Origin: Hetaerina americana
Lineage: Eukaryota > Arthropoda > Insecta > Odonata > Calopterygidae
Reading direction: 5' to 3'
Assembly: GCA_022747635.1 (NCBI GenBank)
Contig: JAKTNV010000009.1
Span: forward strand, 69,524,407 to 69,588,406
DNA: 64,000 nt
Part shown: positions 45,231 to 59,305 of the stretch, piece by piece
Numbering within the stretch: the stretch's first letter is position 1
How the letters are laid out: each line of letters starts with the position of its first letter
Program-made: the position numbers and the translations under genes
Notes under the pieces: generated by a model
The model's input: only the letters and a program-made list of their open reading frames with translations
Database searches by the model: none
Told to the model about the DNA's origin: nothing

Positions 45231-46615
45231 CTTCAAGGTACTTTGTTCAAGTTGCGGCTTTTGCATAATAACCTCATGATTTATGAGGATGCAATTATAA
45301 CAAAGGATAATCTGTAACATGTACTTTGTCCATTCTATATACCTTTTATAACCAGTAAGACGACCCATGTGTGTACCTTAGGCTTCATTGAAAAGGACAA
45401 TTATGTATGGAACAATGAGAAACAAATGCAAAGTTTGATAACCCTTATTTAAAAAAAAATTGAATAATTGTATTGCAACCAAAGTAAAAATAATGATTCA
45501 CTCAATTTTCGTAGCCTAAAAAACAAATATTGATTTCTAATATTATTTAACCTTGCTTATAATTATCTTCAATGTATCCTGTCCTGTGGTGATTGTGATA
45601 CATCTATTTATTTTTTTAAGGAAAATTTATCTGATTATCATTGCATTAGCATTTGCAGTGGCACTTATTATGAATTATAAGTATCCTCCTATTATACTTC
45701 ATTAAAATTCCAATCAAGATTAATGCCAACGACGATAAAGTCACATTTTTGGGGTCGTAGAAACCTCATGATCAGAGTCAATGTGTTTGTCATCATATTA
45801 GGCTTAGGAATGTTTTTATACGTTTGCTGTGCCAAAAATAAGTGTAAAATTTATTATTCAACAATTAGAGCCAATGGCAGTGTTTTTCTAATATATTTCA
45901 TGTCAGTACACATGTTTTAGATCTTAATTTACGCAGAACACTTTTCGTTTTTCTCTTCATGAAAATTAATAAGCACAGCATATTAAGATTCCCCTTTCGC
46001 CACTCTTGCCAATACAAAACTCCTTAACTCCTCCTAAGATGCCGTTGCCGACACCGTCACTCCGGCTTCATTTGCATCTATTGGCTCACTTCAGGCAGGT
46101 GAGGATTGAGAGGGTGAGGGGTTTTGAAAGTGGTAGCTGACATTCTTGAGTCCTCCACCTTTCAAGGTTGCATTCCTTAGCAGTTTTTCCAAACGTTAAT
46201 TTCAAGGTTATCGCATTTTGAACCCATACCTAAGTAGCAACATCTTTTGGAGTGCTGCAATAATATAGAACTTTGTATATAAGTAATTATTATATGAAAT
46301 ATTTGAAATATCCATTGCTTTAGAATTTTCGAAATAGCGCGTTGGGTACTGAATTGAGAGTACTCTTTCAAATAACAAGAGCTAAATCGAAGAAAGTGAG
46401 CGGCCGAAATATCCTGTTTAAATGCTTTCAAGGAGAAATATTATTTTATCACTCACTCTCTTCTCTATATAAGTATAACAATAAAAAAATTAAAAACGGT
46501 CGGATTAGTAGTATTATCTTTGCGTCTTGCTCCATTGCTTGAAAATCCAGATATAAAATAATTGAGTCAATCGAGTTCGGCACGGCTAAAAGACTATTTT
46601 GACCAATTGAGAGAT
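45231..46615. other. AT-rich non-coding tract
   Basis: No feature recognised. Confidence 0.6.
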
Positions 46616-48400
46616 GTTAGAGCGCAATAGTCCGTCCCGAATCCACACCCATGAGGAACTAATCACATTGTGATGCAAACTTGAAACGCGAGGCCTGTCG
46701 GAAATACTCGAGGAACGCTCCCGACGGAGGTTATCCTGCACTGCGGTGAACGTGGTATTAAGTCAATTAGAGGCGGAGGAATAATTGAAGGAGGGATACG
46801 TAAAAAAAAGGAATGGCGGAGCCTCTTACTTTCGCGCGGGGTTGCCGTGTATCGAGATGAAAGAATTGTCCAAGAGGAGTGGGGTGGGGAGGGATACAAA
46901 GGAGGGAAGCACGGCGATAGAAGGTGAAGCAGAAGGGATGAGGGGGCGGGAGAGTAGGGAGGCTGCGTCGGAGGAGATGGGGAGTTGGTGCGGCAAACGG
47001 CCGGCGAGGGGAAAGAGGACGTGGGATATCGAGCAGAAGACAGAGAAAGGTTGGTTGTGTTAGTGGCGGGGGAAGATAATAGGCACTGGGTGCGAGGGAT
47101 TGCTGAAGTTTTCTGGTAAGGGGGGAATGGGTGTCGGAGCGTTGGAAATGAAGAAAGAGTTGGTGGGAGGAAAAGAGAACGAGGCACGGAAATCACAAAG
47201 TAGTTCTTTGGAACGGGCCACTCCCATCTCTCTATAACCACCCCCGTCTCCTACAACCCCCACTCCTTCTCCTCCCCAATGCCCGTGCCCATTCTTCCCC
47301 CGCTGCCCACCCCTCTTCCATTACCGCCCCTCTCCCGCCCCCTCCGTCCTTACACCCTCAAATTACCTCCCGTTCTCGCGAGGGAAGAATGGGGAAAAAT
47401 GACAAATGAAGTCTCTCTCTCTTTCCGAAACCCCCGCTCTTTGTATCAGTCCTCGGTACACCACCACCTCACATCCCCACAGCACTTTCTCCTTCTCATC
47501 CACCCACCAACCTCTCTCGCCTCCATTTCCGTTTCATTTCTTCCACCCCGTCCGCGAAAAAAACACTCGCTTCGTCCTCCTCCCAGTCCCGGCCGCCACC
47601 CCATCTTCATTTTAATTCCTTCCCGCCGCCGCGCTTAAAAAGTATCTTTTCTGCAAGTTTTCCACACTCAACCGCCCTCGGAAAACTCATACACGCTCGT
47701 AACCTCCTTCCAGCCGCCGCGTACTCCTTCCTCGCTCCCACTCCTCGTTCGCCCTTCGAGAGGATGGTGGGATGGGAAAAAAAAGAATAATGTAAAGCCG
47801 TATCACTTTGGATACGACTTCTTATTAGGGAGGCCCCGCTCCACCCCACATAACGCGCCACGCGTTCCCCTCTAACGGAGTATCCTCGCATTTGCATACG
47901 GGGCCTCTTTTGCCATTTGAATATGCAGAAGGAAAACTGCTTTTGGCTTCATTTTTGCCCAGACCCTTTTTCCTCTGCCCCCACCTCGACACGTCCGCCT
48001 CCTCGCCCCACTACTCCTCCAAGGGGCCGCACACTTTTCTCCCTCTGGCTTCGACACCCTGCTCGCCCGTCCGCACCCCTTCGGTCCACTCCCTCGTCTT
48101 CCCCCCCAAACCCCCTTCTCACGCGAGAACCTTATCCGCCTTGCCCCCACTGCACCGCCTCACCCCCGTTCAACATTCGCACCAAACTCCTCCTCTCTGT
48201 TGATTTCCCCCTTTTATATGCATACACGTATTCCTCGAGCTTTTCCCATACTAAGCCTCCCACTTATTTCATATGCCGAAGCGCGACTTGGAGCGCCTCC
48301 TCCTTGTCTGCCCCTAATGATTTCTCGTGTAACCGATTTACACCAAATGGATTCGAAGTTTCTGAAAGTCAACGTTGACTTGATCGATCTTTGTTCATAA
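46616..48400. other. Island with G-rich to C-rich strand switch
   Basis: The + strand is purine/G-rich at about 46,780-47,215 and then pyrimidine/C-rich from about 47,225 to 48,200, a sharp polarity switch like that at 25.7 kb. Open frames of up to about 192 codons are Ser/Pro-rich and compositional. No exon can be supported. Confidence 0.55.
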
Positions 48401-50890
48401 GTTTGGATGCCCATAACGTTTCCCCTTGCATATTTTCTCTCTGGAAATAAAATATTTGAGGTAATAACTCATAATTACTTTACATTCTACCTGTGCGAAG
48501 GCATCCACTCTCATTTATTTTCCAAGTTTTCCTTTCCTATGATTCCTTTGGATGACTTTCTAAAGGATATTTTAACAACTTTGTATAGAATGAATTATAA
48601 TTGCTAAGGGTGTTAAAATTAAGGTCGATGTTTTTCAATTATTAGAACTTTTCCAAGTTTTATTGTGATTAAGAAATATTGCAGCAAACAAAGCCTGACA
48701 GCAATTGCGTTTTTTATTCTGAGAGTTTTAGCATTATAGTTTGAATCGTGCCTGGCTATAGTTCACCTGAACATTGGAACCGTAGTTTCCCCTTCTCACA
48801 TTTATTTTACAGTAAAAGCATATAAAAAAAGGTTTTCTCTACTTAAACAATTTTAATAAGGTTTTAATGAAGTCAGTTTGTCTCTTACGCTCTCCTTCGT
48901 AGTGAATCCTTGCCTTTCAAAGCTTTTAGACAAGTAAGAGTTACCTGCATTCCTTGATCAGTTATCACACATATCTCTTTTATATAATACTTTTCTCAAA
49001 TACTTAAGAATTGTACTTGTCATGTCAACTTATCGATTCTTGTCGAAACAAATGTTAAAAAAAAATTCAATTCACACTTATGATGACGAAAGTGGCTCAC
49101 AAATTTGGAAAATATTGTTTAACTGAAAGAGTTCGATAAGTCCCAGTATTTAAGTGGAAGTCTTCAAAATTTTGAACCGTTCTGTTTTTTTTTCATTTGC
49201 AAAGACGACGAATCGTTTCGTTTTATAGCTTCTCTGTTCATTTTCACCCTGACAGTAAATTATCCTGTGAAAATGTGTCTTACCTCAGGTCTCTTTCTGT
49301 AGCCAGTAAACTTTATTTCACGTATTAATTTGGAAATATGTGGATAAGTCCCTCTGCCATTCGGAGTTTTTTTCATTACTTTCCGAAAAGCAAGAAGACT
49401 GATGCGCTAGAATGAGAGAAACTGTAATTATATACCCTCTCTGTTGAAGGCCATGATTAGATTTTCTTTCGACTTGCTTCATTAGAAATAATTTTGGTGG
49501 AAGGGATTTTTCTCGGCTTGTCTCATTCTGAAGCAGCTGGCTCTTGCGTTACAAAAGCACTAAGATGGTAATTAATCAATAACCGCTTTGACTCTCAGGC
49601 CCTCGTAGCAGATAGACGCTTGAGTCCGGAGAATATGCACGAAAAGAAATACGTGTTGTACAAATGGATGCTTTCATGTTAAGTGGGACGGCTTGTTTCA
49701 TTTTTCCCCTTTGGCAAAGGAAGCTCAACAATAGCGCCCCCATCTCCTTAGCGGCCGCTTTTACTTATTTTTTTTCAAGACGCTCTTACCAAAAACGTCT
49801 TTCATCTTCTGAGAATCGTCTTTCCCCCTCCCTTCAATTCACAAAATTATCACGATTCACTTCTTTCACGTTCAATTTGCTCAATCTCTCTCTCAAGTTC
49901 ACAAATTCTACGCAAAGAATAATAAGCGATCCTTTTCAAATAGACTTGATTGATTCGTTGGTTTGAAAACGGGGAGCTTTCTCTCCTTGGCGCTGAATGA
50001 ATCATTCGCCCAACTGCTCTGGGCGTTTGATGATGTTTTCCGTTTCGTGCAAAAGATTTATATTATTATGTGAAAACAGGATCATTTAAAGATTTGTGAT
50101 GCCTATAAATAATGGATACACCTAAAGTATACCCGACAAAAGCACTAAAAATACAATGATACTTCTAGTTAATCAGGAGACTCAAAGCTATTCCCCGAAC
50201 AGGAAATGTTCTTGAACATGTTTCATTTTTAATTATCATCATCGTGTATGGAAATCCAGGCGCCTTTTGGTGGACCTTCGTTTTTCTCAATATTAATAGA
50301 TATTTTATTCCCCCACTGATCGATCCCTTACAGGTTCCTACAGCTATGAGAATGATAAATATGCTTAAAATATTTTGCTCTATTTTTTGAGTGAAACCAG
50401 ATAATATTGGACTACTAATTGATTAGATGCTTTATTTTCCCAGTATATTATTTAAAAATTGCACGTGAAAATTTAATATTAATTTTTAAACTGATGTGAG
50501 TTTAGTAAAATTTAATTTCTTTTCAATGAAAATTATCTTGCCAAATTTTGGTATAATATTCTTGCTCCCAAGTTGTAAATAATATTGTAGGAGGAGGTTA
50601 ATCTATTATTCAAATACAGGGATGAGCGAATGGCACATTGTAAGTTTTCGTACTAATGGTTTTGGTGTTAAGAAAGTTTAAAGCCGGATTTTTTTAATTT
50701 TGTTTAAACTACCAACACAGCTGAAAAATAAAAATTTCATCAATTTTTCATCGTTTTGAATTGGATTCGTAGAAAAGTGCGCGTGAAGAAATTGTATTTT
50801 CATCAGCGTAAGATTACACGTTATTCATCCTTTAGAGCAAGACGAAAGCAAGAGAACGAGCTTTTTTGCCTCAAAAACGTGGCTGAAAGG
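48401..50890. other. AT-rich non-coding tract
   Basis: Long AT-rich tract with no recognised gene or repeat. The + strand frame at 49,664-49,966 (100 codons) shows no recognisable domain. Confidence 0.6.
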
Positions 50891-51249
50891 AATAAAATGG
50901 GGTGCTCTTGGGATATCCGTCGTCTAAGTGCCCGGTGAGAAGGAGCTTTATGATCTTTGGGATGTTTCTCGAGTTCTTCTCCTCAGCATTCTCCTCCTTT
51001 TTCTCTCACCGTCTCTTTCAGCACTGTGTCCCCACCCTCGCGTGCCCCCTTCTACCAAATGCCACTCAACGCCCCCCCTTTCCCCATCCCCGACCCCCTC
51101 AACCAAGTCCCTTCTTAAACCTCCTGTCCATTATTCCCCGAGCTTTTTTTCTCTCCTTGTCGTTTTTGTGCACCGAGCATTTGCAATTATCATTTTCTTC
51201 CTGGACGTGTCTTCGCCTCTTCCCATCCATCCATCTCTTAATGCATCAT

Positions 51250-51295
<46 letters not shown>

Positions 51296-51785
51296 GCCAT
51301 CTCTTGTACATTCTTGTAATTGTCACCGCCTTGGCGATGCGGTCTTAGTGGATTTTTTTCCAGGTTTTGCTTTTTTTATTTATTTCTGATTATTTTTTTC
51401 GTTTTTGATTCAGGTCCCCTCTTATCTCCCCTTGCGTCTTTTGTCCCTAGCTCCTTATTGGCTGGGGGAAAAAAAGAGTAAATAAAAGTTCTTTTCTTGT
51501 ACACAAGCATGGCTGTTTTGAGAATGTTCCGGTCGTTTGTCCCTGCATCTCAAAGGATTTAGCCCGCGAGTTTCCATGCTTCATTTTACACCCCACCCCA
51601 CACAGATATTGTGGCGCGCTACCTTTTCTAACGTTATCAAAGGATCGGCATCTCTTCTTGGGAGCGCAAAATTTATAACTCAATCTTTTTCCTCCTTCCC
51701 ATCCTATCCCCACCAATCCACCTGCACCCTCACCCCACGAAACCGAAGACACAGTCCCAAACGTCGCGGGATCCTTCCCATGTAA
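50891..51785. other. C-rich island with AC microsatellite
   Basis: C+T-rich from about 50,970 to 51,300, then T-rich. Open frames here are Ser/Pro/Leu-rich and run into the AC repeat as His-Thr repeats, so are not genes. Confidence 0.55.
51252..51293. repeat. (AC)21 microsatellite
   Basis: About 21 uninterrupted AC units, the cleanest simple repeat in the window and likely polymorphic. Confidence 0.95.
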
Positions 51786-52835
51786 TCCTTGAAAGCGGAG
51801 AAAAGTTCTTATTATGAAGAGGATTTTCCGATGTTTGGAATGGTTTTTTAGACTCGAATCTTACGTGATCATTGTTTGCTCCGGGTAAAATTGGTAATTA
51901 AAATTTCTCTCTCCACCTTCAGAAAGTAATGTCTATATTTTCGCGCTGAGTGGGCTTTGAGGAAGTTTTTTAATGGCATCTCTTTCCATCTGAGTTGTCG
52001 TGTCTCCTTTGCTACTCGTCTCCTGTTTCCTTATTTCACTAGTGAAGCTCTTTAGTTTTTTATACATGCTTGCTGCTAATTAGCCTTTATGACATTCACA
52101 AAAGATATATTCCTAAAATAATATCTGCTTGGATCCGAGTTCTCCGACATCAGCGAAAAGTTTTACGTTGCTCGGATTGAAAACATGAAAAATCGAGCAA
52201 TTTATAAACTTTTGTGTGAGTTAAAATATCGCTTTTTTATTCGTTTAATTTGCAGAAAACTATTCCGATTGTTTTTAATAACTTGTTTTTATTTCTAGTA
52301 GTTTTTTTCTTTTCTTAAGATTAAAATCCCCAATCCTTGAAGTATATTTAAGGATCCACTAAGGGGTTAGAAGTGGTGACAAAAAGAAATTATTCCGATC
52401 AAATAATCACATCTTATTCTCTTACCTTGTGACGCGAGTTTTTATATTTGCGGCTCATTTTCATGTCAAATTTATTATTAAAACTGAATATCAAAGACTA
52501 ATCGTTCTCCTTGTAATCACCATTTCGTAACCGTTTAGATTACGCAACAAAATAAACGTTTCCTACTGGCCTCTTCAAGTATCACACGTAGGTTTGAATT
52601 TTGGTACTACTGTGCTTGGGTGAAAGTGATTCGGGGCCTTAGTGTGCACACAAAAGACATTTTTTATTTTCATTTGCCAAAGAATGGCAATATTGAGATG
52701 AAGTCGGAAAGAGTTTCCAGATTAAAAATAAAACATGTGTTTGAAAGAAGAAGGGAACATATTCCCCGCGAGACATTCCTGTACGAGTTTTCTTTCAGGT
52801 CGGGAGAACCTTTATGAAAAGATAACGAACGCGAC
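51786..52835. other. AT-rich spacer
   Basis: No feature recognised. Confidence 0.55.
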
Positions 52836-53500
52836 AAAAAAATGATACACACCAAATATTTTGAAGGCTCGCGCCTATTGGTCGCACACAAAGGACTAAC
52901 GCAAGAGAAAACTGAAGTTTCTTTCCAGTCTAGAAGTTTCGCAAGGGAATTCTATTGTCTCCCGGCATCCTTGCCAACCGAAAGAATATCCTCACCCCTT
53001 AAACAATCCCCTTCGCATCCACTCGTGGACGTCTCTCAGTGTCCTTCTCCGAGCGCACGGCATCTACTCCGTATGTGTGTGTTTCTTTCCGTAACGGTCG
53101 TCCGTCTAAACCCCTTTACCCTATATGAGAACTCTCCACCGAGTGGAAATCCCTCTCTCTCACACCCCTAATACCACCTCACCCCCCCTTTCCCACCCCC
53201 TCCAACCCTCTTACCGTCATGCCATCGCAGACGCGGGTCGTGAACAAAAGGAGAGGAGGAAGAGGCGGGCGTCCCGTGTCCATTCACAACTTGGCTCCAA
53301 GGAAGGGAGGAAGTATGAGAGGGAGGGGAATTGGATGGGAAAGGAGACGAACGCACTCTTCTAACCGCTACCCCCTTCGCCCACTCTTGCGCTTTTCACT
53401 CTTACGAAATACTTATGAATATGCGTGTAACTTTGGGACCCATTTGAAATGCCGATCCGTGGACTTACCTGTCTCGGAACTTGGCGCTGATTAATAATAT
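52836..53500. other. GC-rich island with a minus-strand donor-like site
   Basis: Balanced at 52,840-53,130, C-rich near 53,140-53,215, purine-rich near 53,240-53,350. On the minus strand, gagacag|gtaagtcc has its GT at 53,467-53,468, an excellent donor match. No matching exon upstream can be defined. Open frames lack recognisable domains. Confidence 0.45.
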
Positions 53501-55255
53501 GACAGCCAAAAACCACAGGGTGACAAATCGCGTACATCTAAGGAGGTGGAAGCGTTTGTTTTTTTCATTCATTTATTAGTTTCATTTATTTGAAAGTAAA
53601 TAATGTTTGGACTGTTAAAAGGAATAATTTCCGAGAAAATATCACGTGTTTTGCCACCAATGTTGAACCACTTCATGCGCTGTGTTAGGAGATCCAGCAC
53701 CTCAGATGTCCCTAATCTTTGGTATCAAATCTTCGTCGTTGTGTGGGACACCACCTTGGTATACATGCTTTACGGTGCTATTCAATGGACCAATTTTATC
53801 GCGAGGACAGCTTTTCTGTTTCGGAATCAATTGTCTTAGCCGTTGAAGAATTTTCTGATCACTCAACGGGTGCAATTTTGCTTATTTGCCCGAGTAATTT
53901 GTACCCTCCTTGAAGTGAAACGAAACCTAATTGACCTACGATATGCGTTATCATGAGTCGTTTAAAAAGGTTTTATCATCGTAGTTGAACTATTCTCTTA
54001 AAAAATTTGCTATCCTTTTAAAAAGAGTAATTTTTTGTTCCTGCCAGAAGCAATTTTCGCCCAATTGATAGGGGTAGTGATACTTTTTTCTTCCGTCGCT
54101 AGGCAAAGGTTCGTTTATCTTAAGTGGACCACGGGACACTCGCGTACTTCTTTCAAGATGAATACTTGAGCAGCGAATGAATATAACTGCTCCGTAACTT
54201 TTCGTCATCTAAGGTCTAATGGAAAGAACATTTTGTGAATGTAGGTAATGAGGAGGAGACGAATCTTTTATTGCTATCTTTTTCGTTTTTTTCATTTTGT
54301 AAGGCAGTGGCTTAGAGGGCGACGAAGAAAGTACACAAAAACTACGTTGGGGAGTCATTTTCAGTTCCATGACGGGGTAAAGAGCGCGTACTTGCTGATG
54401 AATTGGGACCGTGGAAGTCGAAGGGGAAGGGTGAAACAAAAAAGACTGGGGTTAAGGCGTTCTGTAAAGTTGGAATGCCTCAATATTCTCACATCAGCCC
54501 TCGTTTGTTTTTCATTTCACGGCTCTGGATTTGAAGAGCGCTAAGGAGTTATGCATGATATTCATGAGAATAAACGCGAATTTTTGGATGGCAGTGAACG
54601 GGAATCGAAAGAGTGGGAGAAAATAATTGAACGCTTATTAAAAGTCAATCTTAATTATTCCACGTCTAGTTCACTGAAGGTAGGAAAACGTGAATTAGGT
54701 TTGAGAAATTACTGATGATGTTGGGTTTCATTAATTTTGTTTAATCTGAAATTGAAACAATAGACTCAGTACGCCAGATTTGAGTTGTAACACACTGCAT
54801 TTTACTATCCACTTTTAAAAAAGAAGTTTGGTCCAAAAGAAAAAATTAAATTGGACATTTCCACCATGGACAAATTTAATGGAACCTTTTCACGATGCAT
54901 CTGCGCTATGTAAACTTGTAAAACATTCCATAGAGAGATCGTAGTTGCAGGTGCTGGGAATGCGATATGCGGAAAAGTTGAAGGTTATGTCCTCTGAAAA
55001 ACTTGGCATCCAGCTCAGCTAACACTCATATTGGTTAAAATGCGCATTTCATTACATATATCCAGTGAGTCGTGGTCATAAATAGGTGGTAAAAATTATT
55101 TAGAGGTGGTCTACATTCTTCTGATACATGTTTATTTGCACTCGCGATCTCACAAAGTCGCCCACTGAAGGTGGACTCGCATTCAATCGGATATCTTCTT
55201 GAAAGCTTATGCCGTGTGAAATTTTGCGAAATAATCAAGTATTTCTTTGGAGAAA
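53501..55255. other. AT-rich tract
   Basis: No feature recognised. The + strand open frame at 53,603-53,839 (78 codons) contains a hydrophobic segment but has no family match I know. Slightly higher GC at 54,230-54,540 has no clear role. Confidence 0.5.
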
Positions 55256-58200
55256 GTAAGTCCGGGGGAGAAATTTCCGCCTAGCCGCTTCTTCCCCTCG
55301 AAGCATCATATCTCGGAAATATTATCTTATGTCAAGGGCCCCGTGACGGTCTTACCGCCATTATTAGCGTGGAGCAAGTGCATTGGCGAATGAGACACGG
55401 CGTCAAATGGATATATACTTGAGCGGCGCTCACTTTGGCAAAAATAAGTCCAATTGCCTTCCTCCGGGGAGGAGATTTCGCCTGTGTACCACACACACAC
55501 ACCCACAAACAACCCCCTTCCTTTCCATCCGACGGTATCCACTTCCCCCTCTCGACCGTCGCCCTCCACCAAACCCCCCCCCCACAACCCTCCCCCCGCC
55601 GACGTCGTCACGCCCTTCCCCCCCGCGCGACACTGGGCTTTTTACCACTCCTCTCGCTCGTCGTAAGTATGCTTTTTTACGGAAATGACACGCGACGGAG
55701 AGGAAAAGGGGGGAAGGGGATGATATATTCCCAGATGGAGCGTTTGTAAGCAGGCGGATCCGCGCTGCCTTGCGCACAAAAACGTCGCGTTGAGCATCGC
55801 GATCCGTTTACGTGAGCGTGCACAAGTAAAAATAAAAAAAAACGAAGAAGAGAGGGAGAAATCATTTGGAAACTTAGAGCGAGACTTTTCAAGAGAGAGG
55901 GAGAGATGGGTAGAGAAAAGGAACGGGGGGGAGAGGAGTTGGAGGAAGAAGAGGGTAGACGCCGTAAAAATTATGCAGATGGACATTCCGGAAGGAAAAA
56001 TTGTGGCACTCGACGGTGAAGCCGTGCGCGGCTGAAAAGAGTAAGTACGCTCCCATGTTTGGGGGCTCGGGAGGAATAGTGTGGAGGGGGGGAGATGACG
56101 GTGTTTTGGGGTTGAGAGGAGTTGGAGTGGTGTGCAGGAAGGGGGAGGAGGAGACACGGCACGAGAGGGGAGTTTGGGAGAAATTGCTGGTCTAATGAAA
56201 GACGGATGATTTCCCCGTGAGTGGTGGAGGATGAGAGAGAGGGCGGGGGGGGAGGAGAGTATGGGGAGGGGTGACCGAAGAAAGTGGTCAGTCAGCCAAA
56301 AAATGGTCCTGCTCTATGGGGAGGAAGATGGAGTGATTTGAAGGCATTGGCCGAAAGAGGAGACGCTTTGGAAGGAACTAGAGTAGGAGTGTGGCGAAAG
56401 GAAAAGCAGGAAACGACCTCATTCTGGTAATATGGAGAACCTCAGGGCTTCCCTTGCTCTGTATCCAGCTCCGGAAAGCAGCGAAACAAATGAATTTGAC
56501 GCATGAGTGTTCACCGAGAAAAACTGTCCTCGAGAAAGAAGTTTTCGTATTAATGCGGACTAATGCGAGAAGTCGAGCTTGTAAAATGCAAGTATACATT
56601 GGTAATATTCCAAAAAAGGTTTCTTTGTTATAACTGACCGAGATTATGAAGTAGGCAAGCAACAAGAATGCTGCAGAGCTTTTAGTTGCTAATACACCTA
56701 GAGATTTCAAATACAGCTACGAAGTTTGTATAAATTACAGTCAAGAGGAGTTAATTTCACCTCAGATGCACCAATGGGGATGTGCTTATCGGCACAGAGG
56801 TTTCAAACGTGGAAAAACTATGCCTTCCGAAGGCGACCGTCGATCCCTGTTCCTAAACTCAGTCGCTGGGGAGAGGGGGGGTGAAATCCGCTGGCCTAAG
56901 TTGAAGCCATCTCCTTTTCCCTGTCCCCCTTTCTCCCCCCCCCCCTGCCAACCCTTTTCCCCACCACCGGCCACTCAAATGGGAGCTGCTGAAGAGCCAA
57001 GCGAAAATGGTGTTATTATAAAATGGTCGGGGGTTTTTTTTTTGGGGTGCGGTGGAGAGAGAAGTGAAGTACGAGGCAATATTTATCTCTCCCTCGCGGC
57101 TAAAGTGCGGAGGAGGTGAGAGGAGGGAAGGATTTCCGAGCGACGGTGTGCACGAGAAGGGCGGGGGGAGAAGTGTGGACGGGGCGTCGAGTCGGGAGGA
57201 GGAGAATGGGACCCTCAAAAATAAAAAGGAAGGAAGTGGTGATGTCCGAAGAGAGAAGGGAGATATCAGAACTTAAGTTTAGGAAGGAGAGGGATACGTT
57301 CATATATGTTTTTTTTTATTATTCATTTGGCTTCGAACGTGTGCTCGCATGAGCATGGGTTTGTGAGCACAATTTAATTCCTTACTTTTTTCCCCGGAAG
57401 GCATCTCGTGGACGCACAAGGCTCGAGACTTAAATATATGATGTTTGGCGACATTTTGCCAACGCTCTTAGTGTTTTTTTTGCGGAAAATAAAATGTATC
57501 CGATTCTCCGTGACTCGGCGGCCATTAAGGCTTCTCTTCCTCTCGCAGCGAACGTCCCCTCAATCCACCCACGACTCTGCAGGTCCCCCTCCCCGTAATC
57601 TTCGGCGGTTCGAGCATTTATATTTATTAGCGCGCCACTGTGTCCACGTGTGGGTACTTGGTGGCTCAGGTGTCCCGGGGAGCTCCGGACGTCCCACTCA
57701 ACGGCTATGAGCGAATGAGTCCTTTCTCAAGTCTCACGCTGCGGAGAAAAAAGAACGCAATAGGAACCAATTCCGAGGAAAGAAATAAATAAAAAGTTGT
57801 GTAATATTCCCTAACGATATCCTTTATAGCATGTGGTATTTTTGTAAGGAAGAGCTGTACGCATTTTATTCCCATACACCCCACCCAGATTTGTGACGTC
57901 ATCTTTTCGCCATTCCCATCGTTCCCGGGCAAAAACGAAGCGGGCGCACGGGGTCTCTCTCATGCGGAGTCCATGTCACGCGTGTGTGCTCTCACGTGTC
58001 TGTTAGTTTATTTAAAAAAGAATTGCGTCTCCATTATATAAACGTAAATATCCGCGTTTCCCTCGGCAGCGTAAGCAGAGACCTGTAGTACGTTGGGAAG
58101 ACAACCATTGCTGTTACATATTTCGTCAAGTCGCGAGTCCAATGAAGAGAGGGATGGAGGCTGACTGCGACGAGCGAATAGGTACGAGTGTTCGCATCTG

Positions 58201-58550
58201 CAGGCGTACACTTACCGCCGATTGGTGAAGACTTTGGGGAGACTGAGTTTGTTTTTAAGGGATTTGGATATATGAATGCCTGTACACGTCTACGGAAATT
58301 CCATCTTCAACAAAAGATATTCCTCTACCGAAAACTTGACGGCATGAGTAGTTAATGTCTCGTTCTAACTTCCTTTGGGACGAGAAAATGAAACAAGTGC
58401 CTGGAGTGGATATGTCATCGTATGTTTCGCCGAAGAATGCCGTTGGCGTTCGCGGTGGAAAATGTATTTTTTTTATTTTTCCCCGTGCGCTGGGAATCCC
58501 TCGCACGAGGGCTCCCTGTAGGTGCACCTTCTCCGTTTTGAAACGCTGCT
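55256..58550. other. Long GC-rich island complex
   Basis: C-rich at 55,490-55,625, purine-rich at 55,810-56,300 and 57,040-57,290, with balanced patches between. It contains + strand donor-like sites at 55,663 (gtcgtaagtatg) and 56,041 (aagagtaagtac), a perfect CRE/ATF site (tgacgtca) at 57894-57901, E-boxes at 57645 and 57993, and TATATAAA near 58,035. This is one of the better promoter or enhancer candidates. Open frames are low-complexity or unrecognised. Confidence 0.5.
57894..57901. promoter_or_regulatory. Perfect CRE/ATF site
   Basis: tgacgtca is an exact palindromic cAMP-response element in a GC-rich island. Its function is inferred from the motif only. Confidence 0.4.
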
Positions 58551-59305
58551 CAACGAAATGTCGCCGCGAGAAAAGATTTCGTTCCTTTGCAGTTTGTTTG
58601 GTTAACTGTTATTTGACTATGTCAATCGACTCGGAAATTTCACTCGTGACGAGGGCATTAAATCTGAGTGCTAAATTTATGGACGGCCATTAAAAAGTGA
58701 AATGCTTACTTTGATTTATTTTAATTTAGTTAACTATTGACTCCCTTGGACTTACATATTTTCTTGAGAGCTTTTCCTTCAATCGGGAGTATTGATAAAT
58801 GGTAGCATGGAAAATTTTAAAAAGAACTAACTCATGAGTTTTAGGATGGGCCAAATTCTATATAGAAATTGCAAACACGTAACTCCACTCATGTTGCATG
58901 AATTACTTAAACATTAGTTTTTAAAAAATTCACAGTCTTTTGGAAATCGAGAATTCTCGTGCAGGCATTCAATGAATTTGCTATATTGGATCAGCTACTT
59001 ATCTTCATGCTGTATTAAATATAACGGCGACTCTTCACTTCCATCCATTATTCGCGATACTGATCCAAAGTTTTCTGTCGGGCTCTGAAGAGGTTTTAAA
59101 CTCGACATTTCAAGTTTCAATTCATTATTCCCCGGCAACCAATTAAAACTGACGTAATCCTCGAGGGCCGCGACTGAAAAAATCAGTTCAAGAGAGTAAA
59201 AGTTTCGATAAGAAACACTCACCAAGTGGAAATGAAGAGGCTTAACGAATAATTGACTCTCCCTTCTTCATTCTCTGCAGCTACAGTGGTGCACTGGAGA
59301 AGTCG
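58551..59305. other. Moderately AT-rich spacer
   Basis: No gene recognised. A minus-strand donor-like site (cttggtgagtg) lies near 59,222. Confidence 0.5.

Noticed and set aside
46663..47241. Minus-strand 192-codon Ser/Pro-rich frame
   Set aside because: It mirrors the purine-rich + strand tract; no conserved features.
50902..51389. Frames containing His-Thr repeats
   Set aside because: They read through the AC microsatellite and CT-rich flank.
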